Source of the DNA: CAZUXE01 sp964624585
Lineage (GTDB): Bacteria > Hydrothermota > Tepidihabitantia > B3-TA06
Direction of reading: 5' to 3'
Assembly: GCA_964624585.1 (NCBI GenBank)
Contig: CAZUXE010000004.1
Location: forward strand, 30,888-94,887
DNA: 64,000 bases
Part shown: one piece after another, positions 44,140 to 54,087 of the stretch
Layout of the letters: every line of letters begins with the position of its first letter
How positions within the stretch are numbered: the stretch's first letter is position 1
Program-made: the position numbers and the translations under genes
The notes under the pieces: model-generated
Told to the model about the DNA's origin: nothing
Databases searched by the model: none
What the model saw: only the letters and a program-made list of their open reading frames with translations

Positions 44140-44829
44140 ATGCCAGGCGAAAATAATCAGGCAAGTGAAACTATTGAACAACTAAAAGAGGAGATAAAGA
44201 ATGGATTGATTCTGCAGTCGGGTGTTAACGGAGTGGTTGAAGAAGATGAAGTTGACGTAAAAGAAAAGTTACCAGAGGAACCACTTGCAGAAAGCAAAGA
44301 CAAGTTTGGGCAGAGCATCTTTGACCAAGCTTTGGCGGCAGAAAAGGAATTAGGTATAACCGAAGAAGATCGCAATCGAATCTTGCAAGAGATACTAATC
44401 AACGGTTCAGCCAAGATTAATTGTTCGGTGAAATTTGGCACGGTTGAGCTTAGGTTCGTAATTAGGACGTCGAGAGCTGGAGAGAGAGCGTTGCTTCAAA
44501 ATTATTTGGACGCGGTACTTGAGGTGTCTCACACATGGAGAAATGATACTTTAGCGGAGCATTTAAGGCTGGGGCAAGTTGCGATTCACCTGACTGAATT
44601 TCAAGGGAAACCAGTGCCAGGAGAAGCCGAGTTATGGAGTCTTCGTCATTCAGTCGACGGGAAATCAACACAGCTAACGACAATCCCTGAGGATACAATT
44701 ATGTTTGTATCTAAAATGAACGCAGGTGTACTTGATGTCATAGACACTAAAATTCATGCCCTACTTTTTTATCAAAACAAGATCTTGCTTGACCCAGAAG
44801 TATTGGCTGAATTAGTAAAAAACTCATAA
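44140..44829 (+). CDS. Tail assembly chaperone, short form (gpG-like)
   Basis: A 229-residue protein. Acidic, low-complexity N-terminal 75 residues precede a mixed alpha/beta domain. Placed just before the tape-measure gene, where the short tail chaperone usually lies. Just before its stop is the heptamer A AAA AAC in the reading frame, so a fraction of ribosomes shift -1 and extend it (see 44817). The chaperone coats the tape measure during tail assembly. ATG behind AAGGAGG. Confidence 0.7.
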   Translation: MPGENNQASETIEQLKEEIKNGLILQSGVNGVVEEDEVDVKEKLPEEPLAESKDKFGQSIFDQALAAEKELGITEEDRNRILQEILINGSAKINCSVKFGTVELRFVIRTSRAGERALLQNYLDAVLEVSHTWRNDTLAEHLRLGQVAIHLTEFQGKPVPGEAELWSLRHSVDGKSTQLTTIPEDTIMFVSKMNAGVLDVIDTKIHALLFYQNKILLDPEVLAELVKNS

Positions 44830-44900
44830 GGGACCGCGCTGGATGGGAACGTATACAGCTGTTTTTTCGAGGGTTGTACCACAGACCAGGGTCGGTCCCT
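44817..44900 (+). promoter_or_regulatory. -1 frameshift signal in tail chaperone gene
   Basis: Slippery heptamer AAAAAAC at 44817-44823, read gtA-AAA-AAC in frame, with the stop TAA 3 nt on (44827). After a 5-nt spacer, AGGGACCG (44829-44836) pairs perfectly with CGGTCCCT (44893-44900), a stimulatory stem. The -1 frame is open from 44811 to 45293. The fusion would be about 384 residues. This matches the gpG/gpGT system of many tailed phages. Confidence 0.85.
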
Positions 44901-44933
44901 GTAACAATGTACTCACTTCAGGAGGCGGTGTGG

Positions 44934-45293
44934 ATGGCAATAAGCGAGCACATCCGATTGGTAGAATTCCAAAAACTGCTCATGTCTTCCTTGGCTGGGC
45001 GATGGAAACCAGAGATGATAGCGAAAGAAGCGCGAACGTTGTTCGAGCTGCTATTCCCTCCGTCGAAGCAAGCTCAAGTAGAAGAGATAGTGAAAAATGC
45101 GAATATGACGCAATACTTAAAACGAGTAACCAAACAACCAATACGGCTGCGCGTCAAGAAAAAGCCGAAGGTTAAGGATATATCTAATATGCTGAATGTG
45201 ATCAATAAAGCCAATCGTCCGGCGAAAAAGGTGGAAAAACCGTCCGATAACTTCTTTTTTTCAGGAAGGGACCCGGTAGGTAGTGGCAGATAA
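44934..45293 (+). CDS. Tail assembly chaperone, extension part (gpT-like)
   Basis: The -1 frame is open from 44811 to 45293. It is reached by frameshift from the upstream gene. It could also start on its own at ATG 44934, which has AGGAGG 8 nt upstream (119 residues), or less likely at TTG 44874. The C-terminus is Lys-rich (RLRVKKKPKVKDI). Its stop overlaps the tape-measure start. An antisense-like alternative frame at 44843-45175 is rejected. Confidence 0.7.
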   Translation: MAISEHIRLVEFQKLLMSSLAGRWKPEMIAKEARTLFELLFPPSKQAQVEEIVKNANMTQYLKRVTKQPIRLRVKKKPKVKDISNMLNVINKANRPAKKVEKPSDNFFFSGRDPVGSGR

Positions 45294-48200
45294 TATTCAG
45301 TACGACCGGTTGGGCATGTCAGATATTACACGCGCCCTAGACCGATTAAATCAAAACTTGACAATGATGTATGCTGCTTCGACACAGCAATCGGGGCAGC
45401 AATATTTTCAAGGGGGAGTTGGTTACCAGGGGTATTCGCCAAAGGCTCCATTAAATCCATATAAACCGATGATTTCAGGTTTAACTGGGCAGGCGGCAGA
45501 TGCGGCTATTGGCGGTGCTGTGGCGATGTCTGGCCCACTTGCTCCAATTACCGGAATAGTTGGAAGCGATGTGCGGGCCGCTATAGCTAGGCAGCAGATG
45601 GTTCAAAATGTTATGGGGTCAACGGCATATAGGTGGAATACACAGTTTGGTCAAGGAGGTGTGCCAAGCCAAAGAGATGTTCAGACTGTAAGTAGTCAAC
45701 TTGGGCAGATGGGGCCAGGTGCGGACCTGATATTTGGGAAGGCGCAATCAATGGGCTTGATGGGGTCATCTGAAAATGTGCAGCAGTACATGCAGAGATT
45801 CAAAAAGGTGTTAGACGACACGAAAAAAATAGCCAAAGTGCTGCAAACGACGCAAGAACAAGCGGTTAACGCTATCAAAGAATTTTCAGACATGGGGTTC
45901 AAGAGTTCGCAATATGTGCAAGTTGCGAGACAGATGGAAGCGAGTGGTCGAGCTGCTGGAATATCTCCAAGCGAAATGATTGGGATAGGACGTGCTGGGG
46001 CTGGTGTAGCTAGACAGTTTGGTGTTTCTGGAACTTGGGGTGCGGGTGCTGCAACCAGTTTTGCTACAGCATATCAGCATGGCGTAAATACAGGCGCGGT
46101 CAGTTCTGAGGATTTGGCTGCAATGGGAGGCTTGAAACAAGCCTCTCTGCGTAGCACAGCTAGGGCGCAACAGTTTTTTAGGCAAGGTGAAGGTAAGGCT
46201 TTGCTTGCAGCAATGTACGCTGGAGGTGATGGCCTGATGGGGTCTGGCGGCCGACTTGATATGAACACGCTCGCTGATTACATTAGCGGAAAGACAAACC
46301 CACATGAATTAATGGGTAAAGCGTCAAGGATTATGAGCAGGGGTAAACGCGGGATGATGGATTGGATGGCTAACCAAGGGAAGATGATAAGCCAGATCTC
46401 GCCAGACATGCTGCCTTTAATCTATTCTGGTGCAGCAGCTCAAAGGTTACGTGCGGGTGGTATGGACGTCGACGAAACTAGCGTATCGTTCATGTTGCAG
46501 CGAACTATGGGGTTTGGTGAAGCAGAGGCTCGTTCAGCAGCAGGAATGTATTTTAATCCAACGTATCTTGAGGCAAAACAAAAAGAGTTGAGAAAGACGT
46601 CGGATATGAGATGGGCAGAAGCTATGACGCCGAGAGGTACTTCATGGCAGACGCTGTTGACACAAGCAACTTCCGGAGATACTGAGGGGGCAATTAAAAG
46701 TATAGGCAAGCTTGGGTTAAGGGCTGTTGGACTAGATACTGTTAGTAGAGACGTAGTGCGTTTTAAGGAACGCCTAGATACGACTCTCAGCAAGGGGTTG
46801 GGCAAAATAACTGGCGCTGCATATAGTGGGCGCAGAGTCGATCAGCTTGCAAAATTTGGAAGAGATTATGCGGGCAGCTTGGCAACGCCTGACGCAGCTA
46901 AACTAGAGGAGGAGATGAACCTTGTTGGCACAACAGCTGATATAGGTAGATTTGGCAGTGCTGCCGACGCACTCGGGTTCAAAAATGAAATGACAAGTAA
47001 TTTCTTTGGCATGTCGCGTAGAGAGCGGGTGTATAACGAGCAAGAAAAGGAAGCTTCAAAAGAATATGCTTCGGCTCATTGGAGGGCTCGCGAACACCGA
47101 AAAACAAAAGAGTGGTTTGATAACGCCAAGAAGCAATTTGGAATCAAAAAGGACTATTGGAAAACAGTAGAAATGTACACTAAGGCTATGGGTCGAGATA
47201 AAGAATTTGAAAACATGTCTTACGATGAGAGAAAAACCCTTGCGATGGCCCAAGTCGGTGCGCTAGATAAGTTTTCCGGGGATTACGATAAAGCAATACA
47301 GCATATGAAACCTGAGGTCAAAAAAAGAATCGAGAGAGCTAGGGACGTTGCCAAGAGTGTAGACGAGGCTAGATCTCAGGTCGAAAAATATGGTGGCAAA
47401 GGGATTGCTGAAACATTAGGCGCGACGAGCAAGGATAGGGCAGAGTATATGAAATTGGCTGCTCTTGTTGATGAGGGAAGGGCTACTGATAAGGAAAAAT
47501 TAAAATTCAAATCAGCTGTCGACACTGCCGCGCGTAGACGTTTTGTTGAGATGAAGCGACGCACTGGCGAATATAAAGGGGAAATGGATGCTGAAAGCAT
47601 AGATAAATTTATGCAAAAAAAGGGTATGGCAGGTGAATTTGCGTATTTTCAAGAAGAGTACACGTCAAAACATTTAACTTCCGCGCAAAGGGAAGCAGTT
47701 GCGCCGGAGCTTGAAAAAGAGCGAGCAGGGTTATTGGCGGAGTTGCAGCAGAAAAAAGCGGCAGCTGAAAAGGATTTAGAAAGTCGCATAGAAGGTGGTA
47801 TTTTTAAGGGCGGGACAAAACGTCAGGTTTTAACAGGCATAACAGATCCTGCTTTAAGAAGACAGGCTCGCCAAAGCATGGATAGATTCTTTGACCAGGA
47901 AGGGGCATATGGCAAGCTGGCTGCGATTAAGGCGGCTATAGGATCAGGGGATATGACTAAAGCTACTAGTTTAGCAGAGACCAGCGGGCTGAACTTGACT
48001 GGAGAAGAGCTTAAGACGCTAACCTCTGGATTGACAGACAAGGATGTTACTGATGCGATAAAGTACGAGAAACTAGGGCAGGCCGTTAAACTGAAAGGGC
48101 AGGGGTTCTTTAAGGAGGGCGTTGACCATACGTCAGCTGCTGTCGCAGCAACTCTTGCTGAAATTAATCCAGCAGATTCAGGTATGGATTTTTTGAATAA

Positions 48201-48510
48201 GATAGGATCTAAGAAATTAGAGGAAGTACTTAACGAGGCTGGGATTAGTGAAGATAGTAGAAAAAAAATGCTTGAAGACGGCAGGCTTACGGCTGAGGAA
48301 CTCAAAGGCGAAGATATAGAAGAAATTACAAAAAAGGCTCTGGCGGTTATGAAAGAAAGCGCTGACGAGACCAGCCCAGATAAAGGAGATGTGCCCAAAG
48401 AGGATGCAGGCAAATATCTAGAAGCGGCTGATGTAACACAGTCATTAAAGCTTATTACTGCTGTGCTGGAAAAAATGAATGACTCGTGGCCGGAAAAGGA
48501 GAAAAAATGA
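45283..48510 (+). CDS. Tape measure protein
   Basis: A 1075-residue protein with GTG start. Long helical stretches rich in Ala, Gly, Gln, Lys and Glu. A Gly/Gln-rich N-terminus and two Gly/Ala-rich hydrophobic patches (about 68-95 and 225-255) may insert in the host membrane. It sets tail length and occupies the tube. Order chaperones-tape measure-baseplate hub supports the call. Confidence 0.8.
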   Translation: MADNIQYDRLGMSDITRALDRLNQNLTMMYAASTQQSGQQYFQGGVGYQGYSPKAPLNPYKPMISGLTGQAADAAIGGAVAMSGPLAPITGIVGSDVRAAIARQQMVQNVMGSTAYRWNTQFGQGGVPSQRDVQTVSSQLGQMGPGADLIFGKAQSMGLMGSSENVQQYMQRFKKVLDDTKKIAKVLQTTQEQAVNAIKEFSDMGFKSSQYVQVARQMEASGRAAGISPSEMIGIGRAGAGVARQFGVSGTWGAGAATSFATAYQHGVNTGAVSSEDLAAMGGLKQASLRSTARAQQFFRQGEGKALLAAMYAGGDGLMGSGGRLDMNTLADYISGKTNPHELMGKASRIMSRGKRGMMDWMANQGKMISQISPDMLPLIYSGAAAQRLRAGGMDVDETSVSFMLQRTMGFGEAEARSAAGMYFNPTYLEAKQKELRKTSDMRWAEAMTPRGTSWQTLLTQATSGDTEGAIKSIGKLGLRAVGLDTVSRDVVRFKERLDTTLSKGLGKITGAAYSGRRVDQLAKFGRDYAGSLATPDAAKLEEEMNLVGTTADIGRFGSAADALGFKNEMTSNFFGMSRRERVYNEQEKEASKEYASAHWRAREHRKTKEWFDNAKKQFGIKKDYWKTVEMYTKAMGRDKEFENMSYDERKTLAMAQVGALDKFSGDYDKAIQHMKPEVKKRIERARDVAKSVDEARSQVEKYGGKGIAETLGATSKDRAEYMKLAALVDEGRATDKEKLKFKSAVDTAARRRFVEMKRRTGEYKGEMDAESIDKFMQKKGMAGEFAYFQEEYTSKHLTSAQREAVAPELEKERAGLLAELQQKKAAAEKDLESRIEGGIFKGGTKRQVLTGITDPALRRQARQSMDRFFDQEGAYGKLAAIKAAIGSGDMTKATSLAETSGLNLTGEELKTLTSGLTDKDVTDAIKYEKLGQAVKLKGQGFFKEGVDHTSAAVAATLAEINPADSGMDFLNKIGSKKLEEVLNEAGISEDSRKKMLEDGRLTAEELKGEDIEEITKKALAVMKESADETSPDKGDVPKEDAGKYLEAADVTQSLKLITAVLEKMNDSWPEKEKK

Positions 48511-48707
48511 ATAAAAAAGTTTCTCCGTTAACGGCTATAGTTACAGGGTATAACAATTTCGTCAATGGCGCGAAAAAACGAGTGCTCTCAGAGGAAGCCT
48601 CTCTAAAGGTCTCGGTTGACAGAACCAAAATAACCGTTAAAATTAAAGAGGTTAATCGACGGCTAAATCGGCTAAAAAAATCCTTAGGAAGGAAGCTTGA
48701 TGAGTAA
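48507..48707 (+). CDS. Small basic tail-module protein
   Basis: A 66-residue Lys/Arg-rich protein. ATG 48507 lies in an ATGA overlap with the tape-measure stop, behind AAGGAG. Mostly one helix at the C-terminus. Function unknown. Confidence 0.65.
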   Translation: MNKKVSPLTAIVTGYNNFVNGAKKRVLSEEASLKVSVDRTKITVKIKEVNRRLNRLKKSLGRKLDE

Positions 48708-49626
48708 TTCTGAAAAAAACAGTCCAAACTTTTACGACCTCAGTCTTGAGCTGCCAGCAGCATTAGCTGATCACCTTGAACAAGCTTTTGACCATGCAGC
48801 TATACTTGGTGACAAAGTTAAAGAATGGAACGAGGGCAAAAACAAACACAAGCTTGAAACAGATCCATGGCGAATGTTGACAAATGTGAGTGCGGCAAGA
48901 TTGCTATCTTTAGTGGATTACTACACAGAAGGGAGAGGTGCCCATGGTGGAAACAAGTATGGGGATTACGTGAAGGTTGTTGGCGAAGACGGCAAAACGC
49001 ATTACAAGGTTGCACCTAAAGGATCTTACAAAAGCAAAGAAACAACCTATCCAATGCTAGTAGTTTATTCTAGGTATCATGGGAAAGTTATTGGTTTATA
49101 TAGAGATTTTATTATTGAAGATGTCCAGGAGCCTCGACAGGAGATAGCTCAGATATTGCAGACTTTTGATGAAACGATGCCTGCGATTACATTTTTCGGA
49201 GCAAAAGTCCCAGTGTTTAAGTTCTCAGGCAAACTTTTAAATTTTGCTGACAAACCTTGGCGAGACAGGTGGTTCCATTACTATCATCAATTTTTGCGTG
49301 GTTCTAGAGCTGTTAGATTGGGGCTTAGAATATTTGTTTTTTATGACGGTTCATTGTATGAAGGATATTTGCTAGGATTCACGCAAAATCAAAAAGGGCA
49401 GCAAAACGGTCTTGTCCCATTTTCGTTTTCCGTGCTTATATTGAGACAAGCACGCATGGTAGTCTCTACGCGGATTGTTGGCGACAATAATGTGGTCGGT
49501 GAAGTTATGTATCTTGATGCAGAAGATGGAGGAGTGGAGGAGAGTCAAGACGATGAACCTGCTCAAGATGAGAATAACCCATTTAAGCCGCCATACACCC
49601 CAGGCGACTTAACGCAAGCGCCATGA
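48700..49626 (+). CDS. Hypothetical tail/baseplate protein
   Basis: A 308-residue protein between tape measure and hub. A beta-rich core (about 105-250, VVYSRYHGKVIGLYRDFIIEDV...GLRIFVFYDGSLYEGYLLGF) and an acidic Pro-rich tail. ATG 48700 follows AGGAAG; TTG 48697 is less likely. Position suggests a baseplate or tail-tip component similar to LysM-type hub proteins; no motif proves it. Confidence 0.7.
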   Translation: MSNSEKNSPNFYDLSLELPAALADHLEQAFDHAAILGDKVKEWNEGKNKHKLETDPWRMLTNVSAARLLSLVDYYTEGRGAHGGNKYGDYVKVVGEDGKTHYKVAPKGSYKSKETTYPMLVVYSRYHGKVIGLYRDFIIEDVQEPRQEIAQILQTFDETMPAITFFGAKVPVFKFSGKLLNFADKPWRDRWFHYYHQFLRGSRAVRLGLRIFVFYDGSLYEGYLLGFTQNQKGQQNGLVPFSFSVLILRQARMVVSTRIVGDNNVVGEVMYLDAEDGGVEESQDDEPAQDENNPFKPPYTPGDLTQAP

Positions 49627-52385
49627 CAGTATCAAATAGCGCAAACGTAAAAGAGAACAGGTTAGCTGTATATATAGATGGCATAAAAATTCCTTCAGTT
49701 AAAGTAAGTGTTTCCGTTACAGCCAACAAGCCAGCGTCAGCAAGAATTTTATTGCCTCCTGACACAATGTTAATGCATGTGTATTGTCAAAACATTTTAG
49801 TAAGGGGGTGCGTACATATTTTTTATTGGGATTTTGAGAGATGGAATATGATCTTCGAGGGTGAAGTAGCTGCAATAGGGCATCAACAGAATAAGACTGG
49901 TCAAAACCCGATAATTGTAATAGATGCAGTAGATATGACAAATTACTGGAATTTTATAAAAGTTGGATTTTTTGTTGCAGACAAACCTGAAACATGGAAG
50001 ACCACTGGCGGCTTAGCAACTATGTCGATTGCACCGTTTTCAATAGATGATGACTTACTAAGAACTATTGCAGGTGGAGGATTCCACAGGGCGACAAATC
50101 TTGTTTGGTCATGGGTTGCTAATAAGGGTGGAGAAAAGCAACAGTTTTATCGCCAGGCAGTTTTGAGGTATAAACTTTCCTCTAAGTTGGTTATAGACGA
50201 AAATCCTCGAATCAAAGGTATGGCTGGAGGAGCTGCTTTTAAGAGAATGATTGGGAATTCAATTGGAAGCCTGTCGCAAGGAGGCAGTCTTGCAAGCATG
50301 TTTTACTCATTGTTCAAGTATACGCACTATAGATATCTTGCAAACCCTGTGAGTTACCCGTACTACCACACTGGCAGCAACCATGCCCTTGGGACAGGTG
50401 GCGCTCTTGACGCTGCTGATATTACAAAAGGTAGCAATGGTCGCCCACCGACATGGGACAGATTTGGAAGAATGATAGATCCCGGCGGAGGTGGGGCCAC
50501 TGGGTTGCCTGCTGGTGCGGCAACTTTTGGAAGTATGTTTTTCTTGCCAGTGTACCACTTTAGACCACCGATAGCGTGCAACGTCCTTCTCCCAATGATG
50601 ATAACCGATTTTTCTTATCAGCGAGATATAATGAATGAGATTACAAGAATGCGCATATCAGTAGGAAACACGACATTTGGACTAAATACAAAATGGCTTA
50701 GAAAAGGATTCACTTTTTACCCGCGACACATTCGTAACAATATTAAAACTTCTTTGGATTTTTATGTTCAACAGATGCTTCCTGAAGAAACAATTAAAGG
50801 TGTTGTTAGCGAGTCTCAAACCAGCGATGCATCAGGCAATAATCCTATGGCGTCTGAATTCTGGAAGACACGGACAGCTAGTCAATTCTATCTAAGAAAA
50901 TACGGGAATCGGCGAGCTGAAGCTTCTGGCCCAGTCAATATTTTTGCTTTGCCGGGGTTGCCTATTGCTGTTATTGACAAACAAGGGTTACATGTTTTAG
51001 GTATGTTGCAGGGAGTATCTCATGATATAGACGCTAAAGGAGGTGGAGGGACAAGATATGTAATATCAGAGGCTCGCAGTTATCACGAGGGGGCAGTTGA
51101 GCGCCCAGGCATACTAGATCACGATAAATATAATGACGACTGGGGTAAGGGTGGTGATAAACCAGCTTCTCCATGGAAAGAGGATGGCAGCGTAACGCCT
51201 CCAGATCCTAATGAAGCATACTGCAAAATAGGTAAAAATGTATATCCGTTTATGTCAGGTTTTTCAGGAGTAAGTTCACTTAAGCAGGTTGCAGGTTTAA
51301 GCGACGTTGCAAAACGTCCGACTGAACAAGATGTTCGTGACGATCTGGCTTCTACTAAAGTTATAGAAAACCCTGAATATACAGAAAAACTTAAGGAAGC
51401 TAGGCGAACATGGAAAAACTCTAAACAGGATGAAATAGATGAAGAGACATTTATTGCGAGGATGCTAGAGGGCGTTCCAAAGACTAAAACTGTTCCTAAG
51501 GAACCGTCACTTTCGGAAGTCAGGGACGAACTGAATCGTAGGCTTGAGGAGTATGAAAAAAACGCGAGCGTCAGAGATGTTCAGCTTAGTGCTGTTTCTA
51601 AGTTTGTGTCGAAAGAATATTTTAAGAGATGGCTTAAGCAAATGTCGGAAGATCAATCAATATTCAAAGCATACAAATTAATAGCTCCAAGAGCGAAAGA
51701 CCTTGCAGCCAAAGATCCAAATCACCCGCTTGTGTTAGCATGGAAACTGGCGCCAGAAGAGTTGGGTGATGATTTTAACGCTATACGAGAAAAGATCAAT
51801 GATGGCTACTTGATGAAGTATTGGCCTAAAGCGTCAGAAGAGCCGAGATGTACTCCGGTAAAGACAGAGTACGACAGGTTTGGAATGCCTATAGGTCGGA
51901 CAGGTGGATGCCAACCCCCTATGGATATTGCTGACACAGATAATCTAGGCAGAATAATCCGAATGATTTATGAGTATTATAAAATTGCTTCTCAGGAAGA
52001 AAAATTAGAGCTAGATAGATACCTTAGAGATAGACCAACTTGCGATATAGAGTATGTAATGCAGGCGGTATACGGGTTACACAAAAGCGTTTCGTTGTAT
52101 TCTCAGTGGTCTGCCTTTGATTTGGAAATGCAGGTGCAAAGAGATAGAGCTGAGCCAGTGGGAGATCCTTCCAGCTATAACTATACGCAAAAAGAAATTC
52201 CGAAAGATTATTCCGAAGCAAAAGAAAAAGCTATGCGCGACGGCTATTTAGGCCCATTCAACGTTGATATTAGGCGAGATCTGTTGCTGGCTTACATTCA
52301 TCGCTGGTCGAAAGGTGCGCGTTCTGAAGAGGCTACACCACCACTGCAAATAAGAGAGCAATCCGATAAAGAATCAGGAGGATAA
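49623..52385 (+). CDS. Baseplate hub-like protein
   Basis: A 920-residue protein. The N-terminal part (about 10-125, LAVYIDGIKIPSVKVSVSVTANKPASARILLPP...FEGEVAAIG) resembles hub domains of gpD type that thread the spike. The middle is beta-rich, with Gly-rich linkers about 260-300. The C-terminal 350 residues are helical and charged. It is the largest tail-tip protein here and probably contacts the spike encoded at 31999. Confidence 0.7.
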   Translation: MTVSNSANVKENRLAVYIDGIKIPSVKVSVSVTANKPASARILLPPDTMLMHVYCQNILVRGCVHIFYWDFERWNMIFEGEVAAIGHQQNKTGQNPIIVIDAVDMTNYWNFIKVGFFVADKPETWKTTGGLATMSIAPFSIDDDLLRTIAGGGFHRATNLVWSWVANKGGEKQQFYRQAVLRYKLSSKLVIDENPRIKGMAGGAAFKRMIGNSIGSLSQGGSLASMFYSLFKYTHYRYLANPVSYPYYHTGSNHALGTGGALDAADITKGSNGRPPTWDRFGRMIDPGGGGATGLPAGAATFGSMFFLPVYHFRPPIACNVLLPMMITDFSYQRDIMNEITRMRISVGNTTFGLNTKWLRKGFTFYPRHIRNNIKTSLDFYVQQMLPEETIKGVVSESQTSDASGNNPMASEFWKTRTASQFYLRKYGNRRAEASGPVNIFALPGLPIAVIDKQGLHVLGMLQGVSHDIDAKGGGGTRYVISEARSYHEGAVERPGILDHDKYNDDWGKGGDKPASPWKEDGSVTPPDPNEAYCKIGKNVYPFMSGFSGVSSLKQVAGLSDVAKRPTEQDVRDDLASTKVIENPEYTEKLKEARRTWKNSKQDEIDEETFIARMLEGVPKTKTVPKEPSLSEVRDELNRRLEEYEKNASVRDVQLSAVSKFVSKEYFKRWLKQMSEDQSIFKAYKLIAPRAKDLAAKDPNHPLVLAWKLAPEELGDDFNAIREKINDGYLMKYWPKASEEPRCTPVKTEYDRFGMPIGRTGGCQPPMDIADTDNLGRIIRMIYEYYKIASQEEKLELDRYLRDRPTCDIEYVMQAVYGLHKSVSLYSQWSAFDLEMQVQRDRAEPVGDPSSYNYTQKEIPKDYSEAKEKAMRDGYLGPFNVDIRRDLLLAYIHRWSKGARSEEATPPLQIREQSDKESGG

Positions 52386-53096
52386 ATGCCTGACATTTAT
52401 GGTAACCAACTTGCAATGTGGGAAAAATGGAAGAGTGGGGATAAGACAAAATTACCACAATTAGTTAAAAGTTTTGAGCCGATGGTGCGGCACCAAATTT
52501 CTGTATATAAGGATGCACCTATTCCTAAGAGCGTACTCGAAGCTGAGGCAAAGCATTATTTGCTAGAAGCTTTGAATCGGTACAATCCTTCACAAGGGGC
52601 TGCACTGTCAACCTATGCATATCAATGGATGCGCAAGCTCGACAGATTTGTTGGGAAGTATCAAAACGTCGGCAGGATACCTGAGCGCAGGATAGCAAAG
52701 ATAAGCACTTTCAAAGACGCTGAAACTACACTCAAAGATAAGCTTGGGAGAGACCCAACGATTCCGGAATTAACTGACGAACTAAATTGGAGCAAGAAGG
52801 ATGTTATCCGGCTTAGGAGAGAACTGAGGAAAGATTTATCTTCTGATGAAATAGCTACAGGGTCGGTTGAAAAGTTTATTATAGATATAGAAAAGACGCC
52901 AGCGGTATCAATGCTGGTCGACGACCTTGATGATTCCGACAGGTATGTGTTTGAGCACTCTACTGGGTACGGTGGCGCAGAACGAATGTCAGTTGAAGAC
53001 ATAGCTAAAAGAACGAAAAAGGATGCTTCGCAAGTATACAGGATGCGGCAACAGATAGCGGATAAAATTTTGGAATACCAAGATGCCTTTCAGTAA
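52386..53096 (+). CDS. Sigma-70 family factor
   Basis: A 236-residue protein. Region 2: YNPSQGAALSTYAYQWMRKLDRFV (about 66-89) matches the promoter -10-binding segment. A linker like region 3 (LGRDPTIPELTDEL, about 120-133) follows. Region 4: helix-turn-helix MSVEDIAKRTKKDASQVYRMRQQI near 199-222. It probably directs the phage polymerase, or the host's, to late phage promoters. It starts right after the hub stop behind AGGAGG. Confidence 0.85.
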   Translation: MPDIYGNQLAMWEKWKSGDKTKLPQLVKSFEPMVRHQISVYKDAPIPKSVLEAEAKHYLLEALNRYNPSQGAALSTYAYQWMRKLDRFVGKYQNVGRIPERRIAKISTFKDAETTLKDKLGRDPTIPELTDELNWSKKDVIRLRRELRKDLSSDEIATGSVEKFIIDIEKTPAVSMLVDDLDDSDRYVFEHSTGYGGAERMSVEDIAKRTKKDASQVYRMRQQIADKILEYQDAFQ

Positions 53097-53156
53097 TATT
53101 ATCGTAGAATGGGGTATAAATCATAGTTATGCTTTTGAACTGAAAGGAGGACTACG

Positions 53157-53699
53157 ATGGAGTTGAAGTATGTCAAGAGGCAATTAGATATAGCGATTCC
53201 AATAGCTCGTCTTTGGCTTGCTGAAGCTGCGTCTTTTGCAGGAATTTTTTTAGCTATAAGTGAAGATGAGTGGATGACGAAAAGGGCAAGTTTTGTTCCT
53301 GCAGTAAAGATGCTAGGCGTTGGCAACGACTATACCGATTACGATACGTACATCATGGCTACATTGGCGTGGATAATAAACGACCTTAGGGTAGCAAAAG
53401 AGATAGTACCAACTGTTGCTTCATTGATTGAGACAGGAAAAGTTGGCGACATAATCTCTTCCTTAGCTGAGCAGCTTTTTATATCCAGGAGCGCAATCCT
53501 GTATGGCGAGATGGGATATCGTCAAAAAACCGATCCAATTATGAGATATCTTAGAAAAGCCAATGGCGCACGCGAAATTATAATAGCCGCTGTGGCTGAA
53601 GTTGGTCTGTCAATAGCATATGATCGTGCATTGTGGACGAAGATGGTTCCAGAAGAAATGCAGGAATCGCTAAGTTGGATGTTGGATAATGAAAACTAA
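53157..53699 (+). CDS. Hypothetical protein
   Basis: A 180-residue helical protein behind AAAGGAGG, with a possible -10 (TATAAA, 53115-53120) upstream. Several moderately hydrophobic helices but no clear transmembrane segment. No family recognised. Confidence 0.7.
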   Translation: MELKYVKRQLDIAIPIARLWLAEAASFAGIFLAISEDEWMTKRASFVPAVKMLGVGNDYTDYDTYIMATLAWIINDLRVAKEIVPTVASLIETGKVGDIISSLAEQLFISRSAILYGEMGYRQKTDPIMRYLRKANGAREIIIAAVAEVGLSIAYDRALWTKMVPEEMQESLSWMLDNEN

Positions 53700-54063
53700 A
53701 AAGAAGAGTAAAAACAGCGTTTACTTTGCCTTAACATGGATTCTCGTAGGTGTGTTGATAGCATTGCTTTCAGGGATTTTGTGGATCAGGCTTACCCCTG
53801 GAGATAACGTGTTAAGGATAGGCGCACCAGACAGGATCGCCAGAGAAACAATAGTTTCCGACAGGCTTGCTCTTCTTGAGGCGAGAATGATTACTGTTGA
53901 AAATCTTACTATTCAAAACTTAAACAATCAGACTTTAGTGATAAGGTCTCTTCAGTTAGGTCTTCCTTATATTGATCAATTAGCTGGAGAAGGAAGTAGT
54001 CTGAAATTGCATAGGACATACCTACAGAATCGTCGAAAGGATAGTTCTCATGGCGGTGATTGA
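53689..54063 (+). CDS. Membrane-anchored coiled-coil protein, spanin-like layout
   Basis: A 124-residue protein with a Lys-rich N-terminus, one transmembrane helix (about 12-32, YFALTWILVGVLIALLSGILWI), then a predicted coiled coil outside (LALLEARMITVENLTIQNLNNQTLV). The layout resembles an inner-membrane spanin, but no outer-membrane partner was found, so the role stays open. Confidence 0.6.
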   Translation: MKTKKKSKNSVYFALTWILVGVLIALLSGILWIRLTPGDNVLRIGAPDRIARETIVSDRLALLEARMITVENLTIQNLNNQTLVIRSLQLGLPYIDQLAGEGSSLKLHRTYLQNRRKDSSHGGD

Positions 54064-54087
54064 CGACAGGATAACGAGGAATATTAA

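Noticed and set aside
44843..45175. A 110-residue reading frame overlapping the tail chaperone extension
   Set aside because: It conflicts with the -1 frame, which has the slippery site, a good ribosome site and a sensible helical product; this frame's composition looks random.
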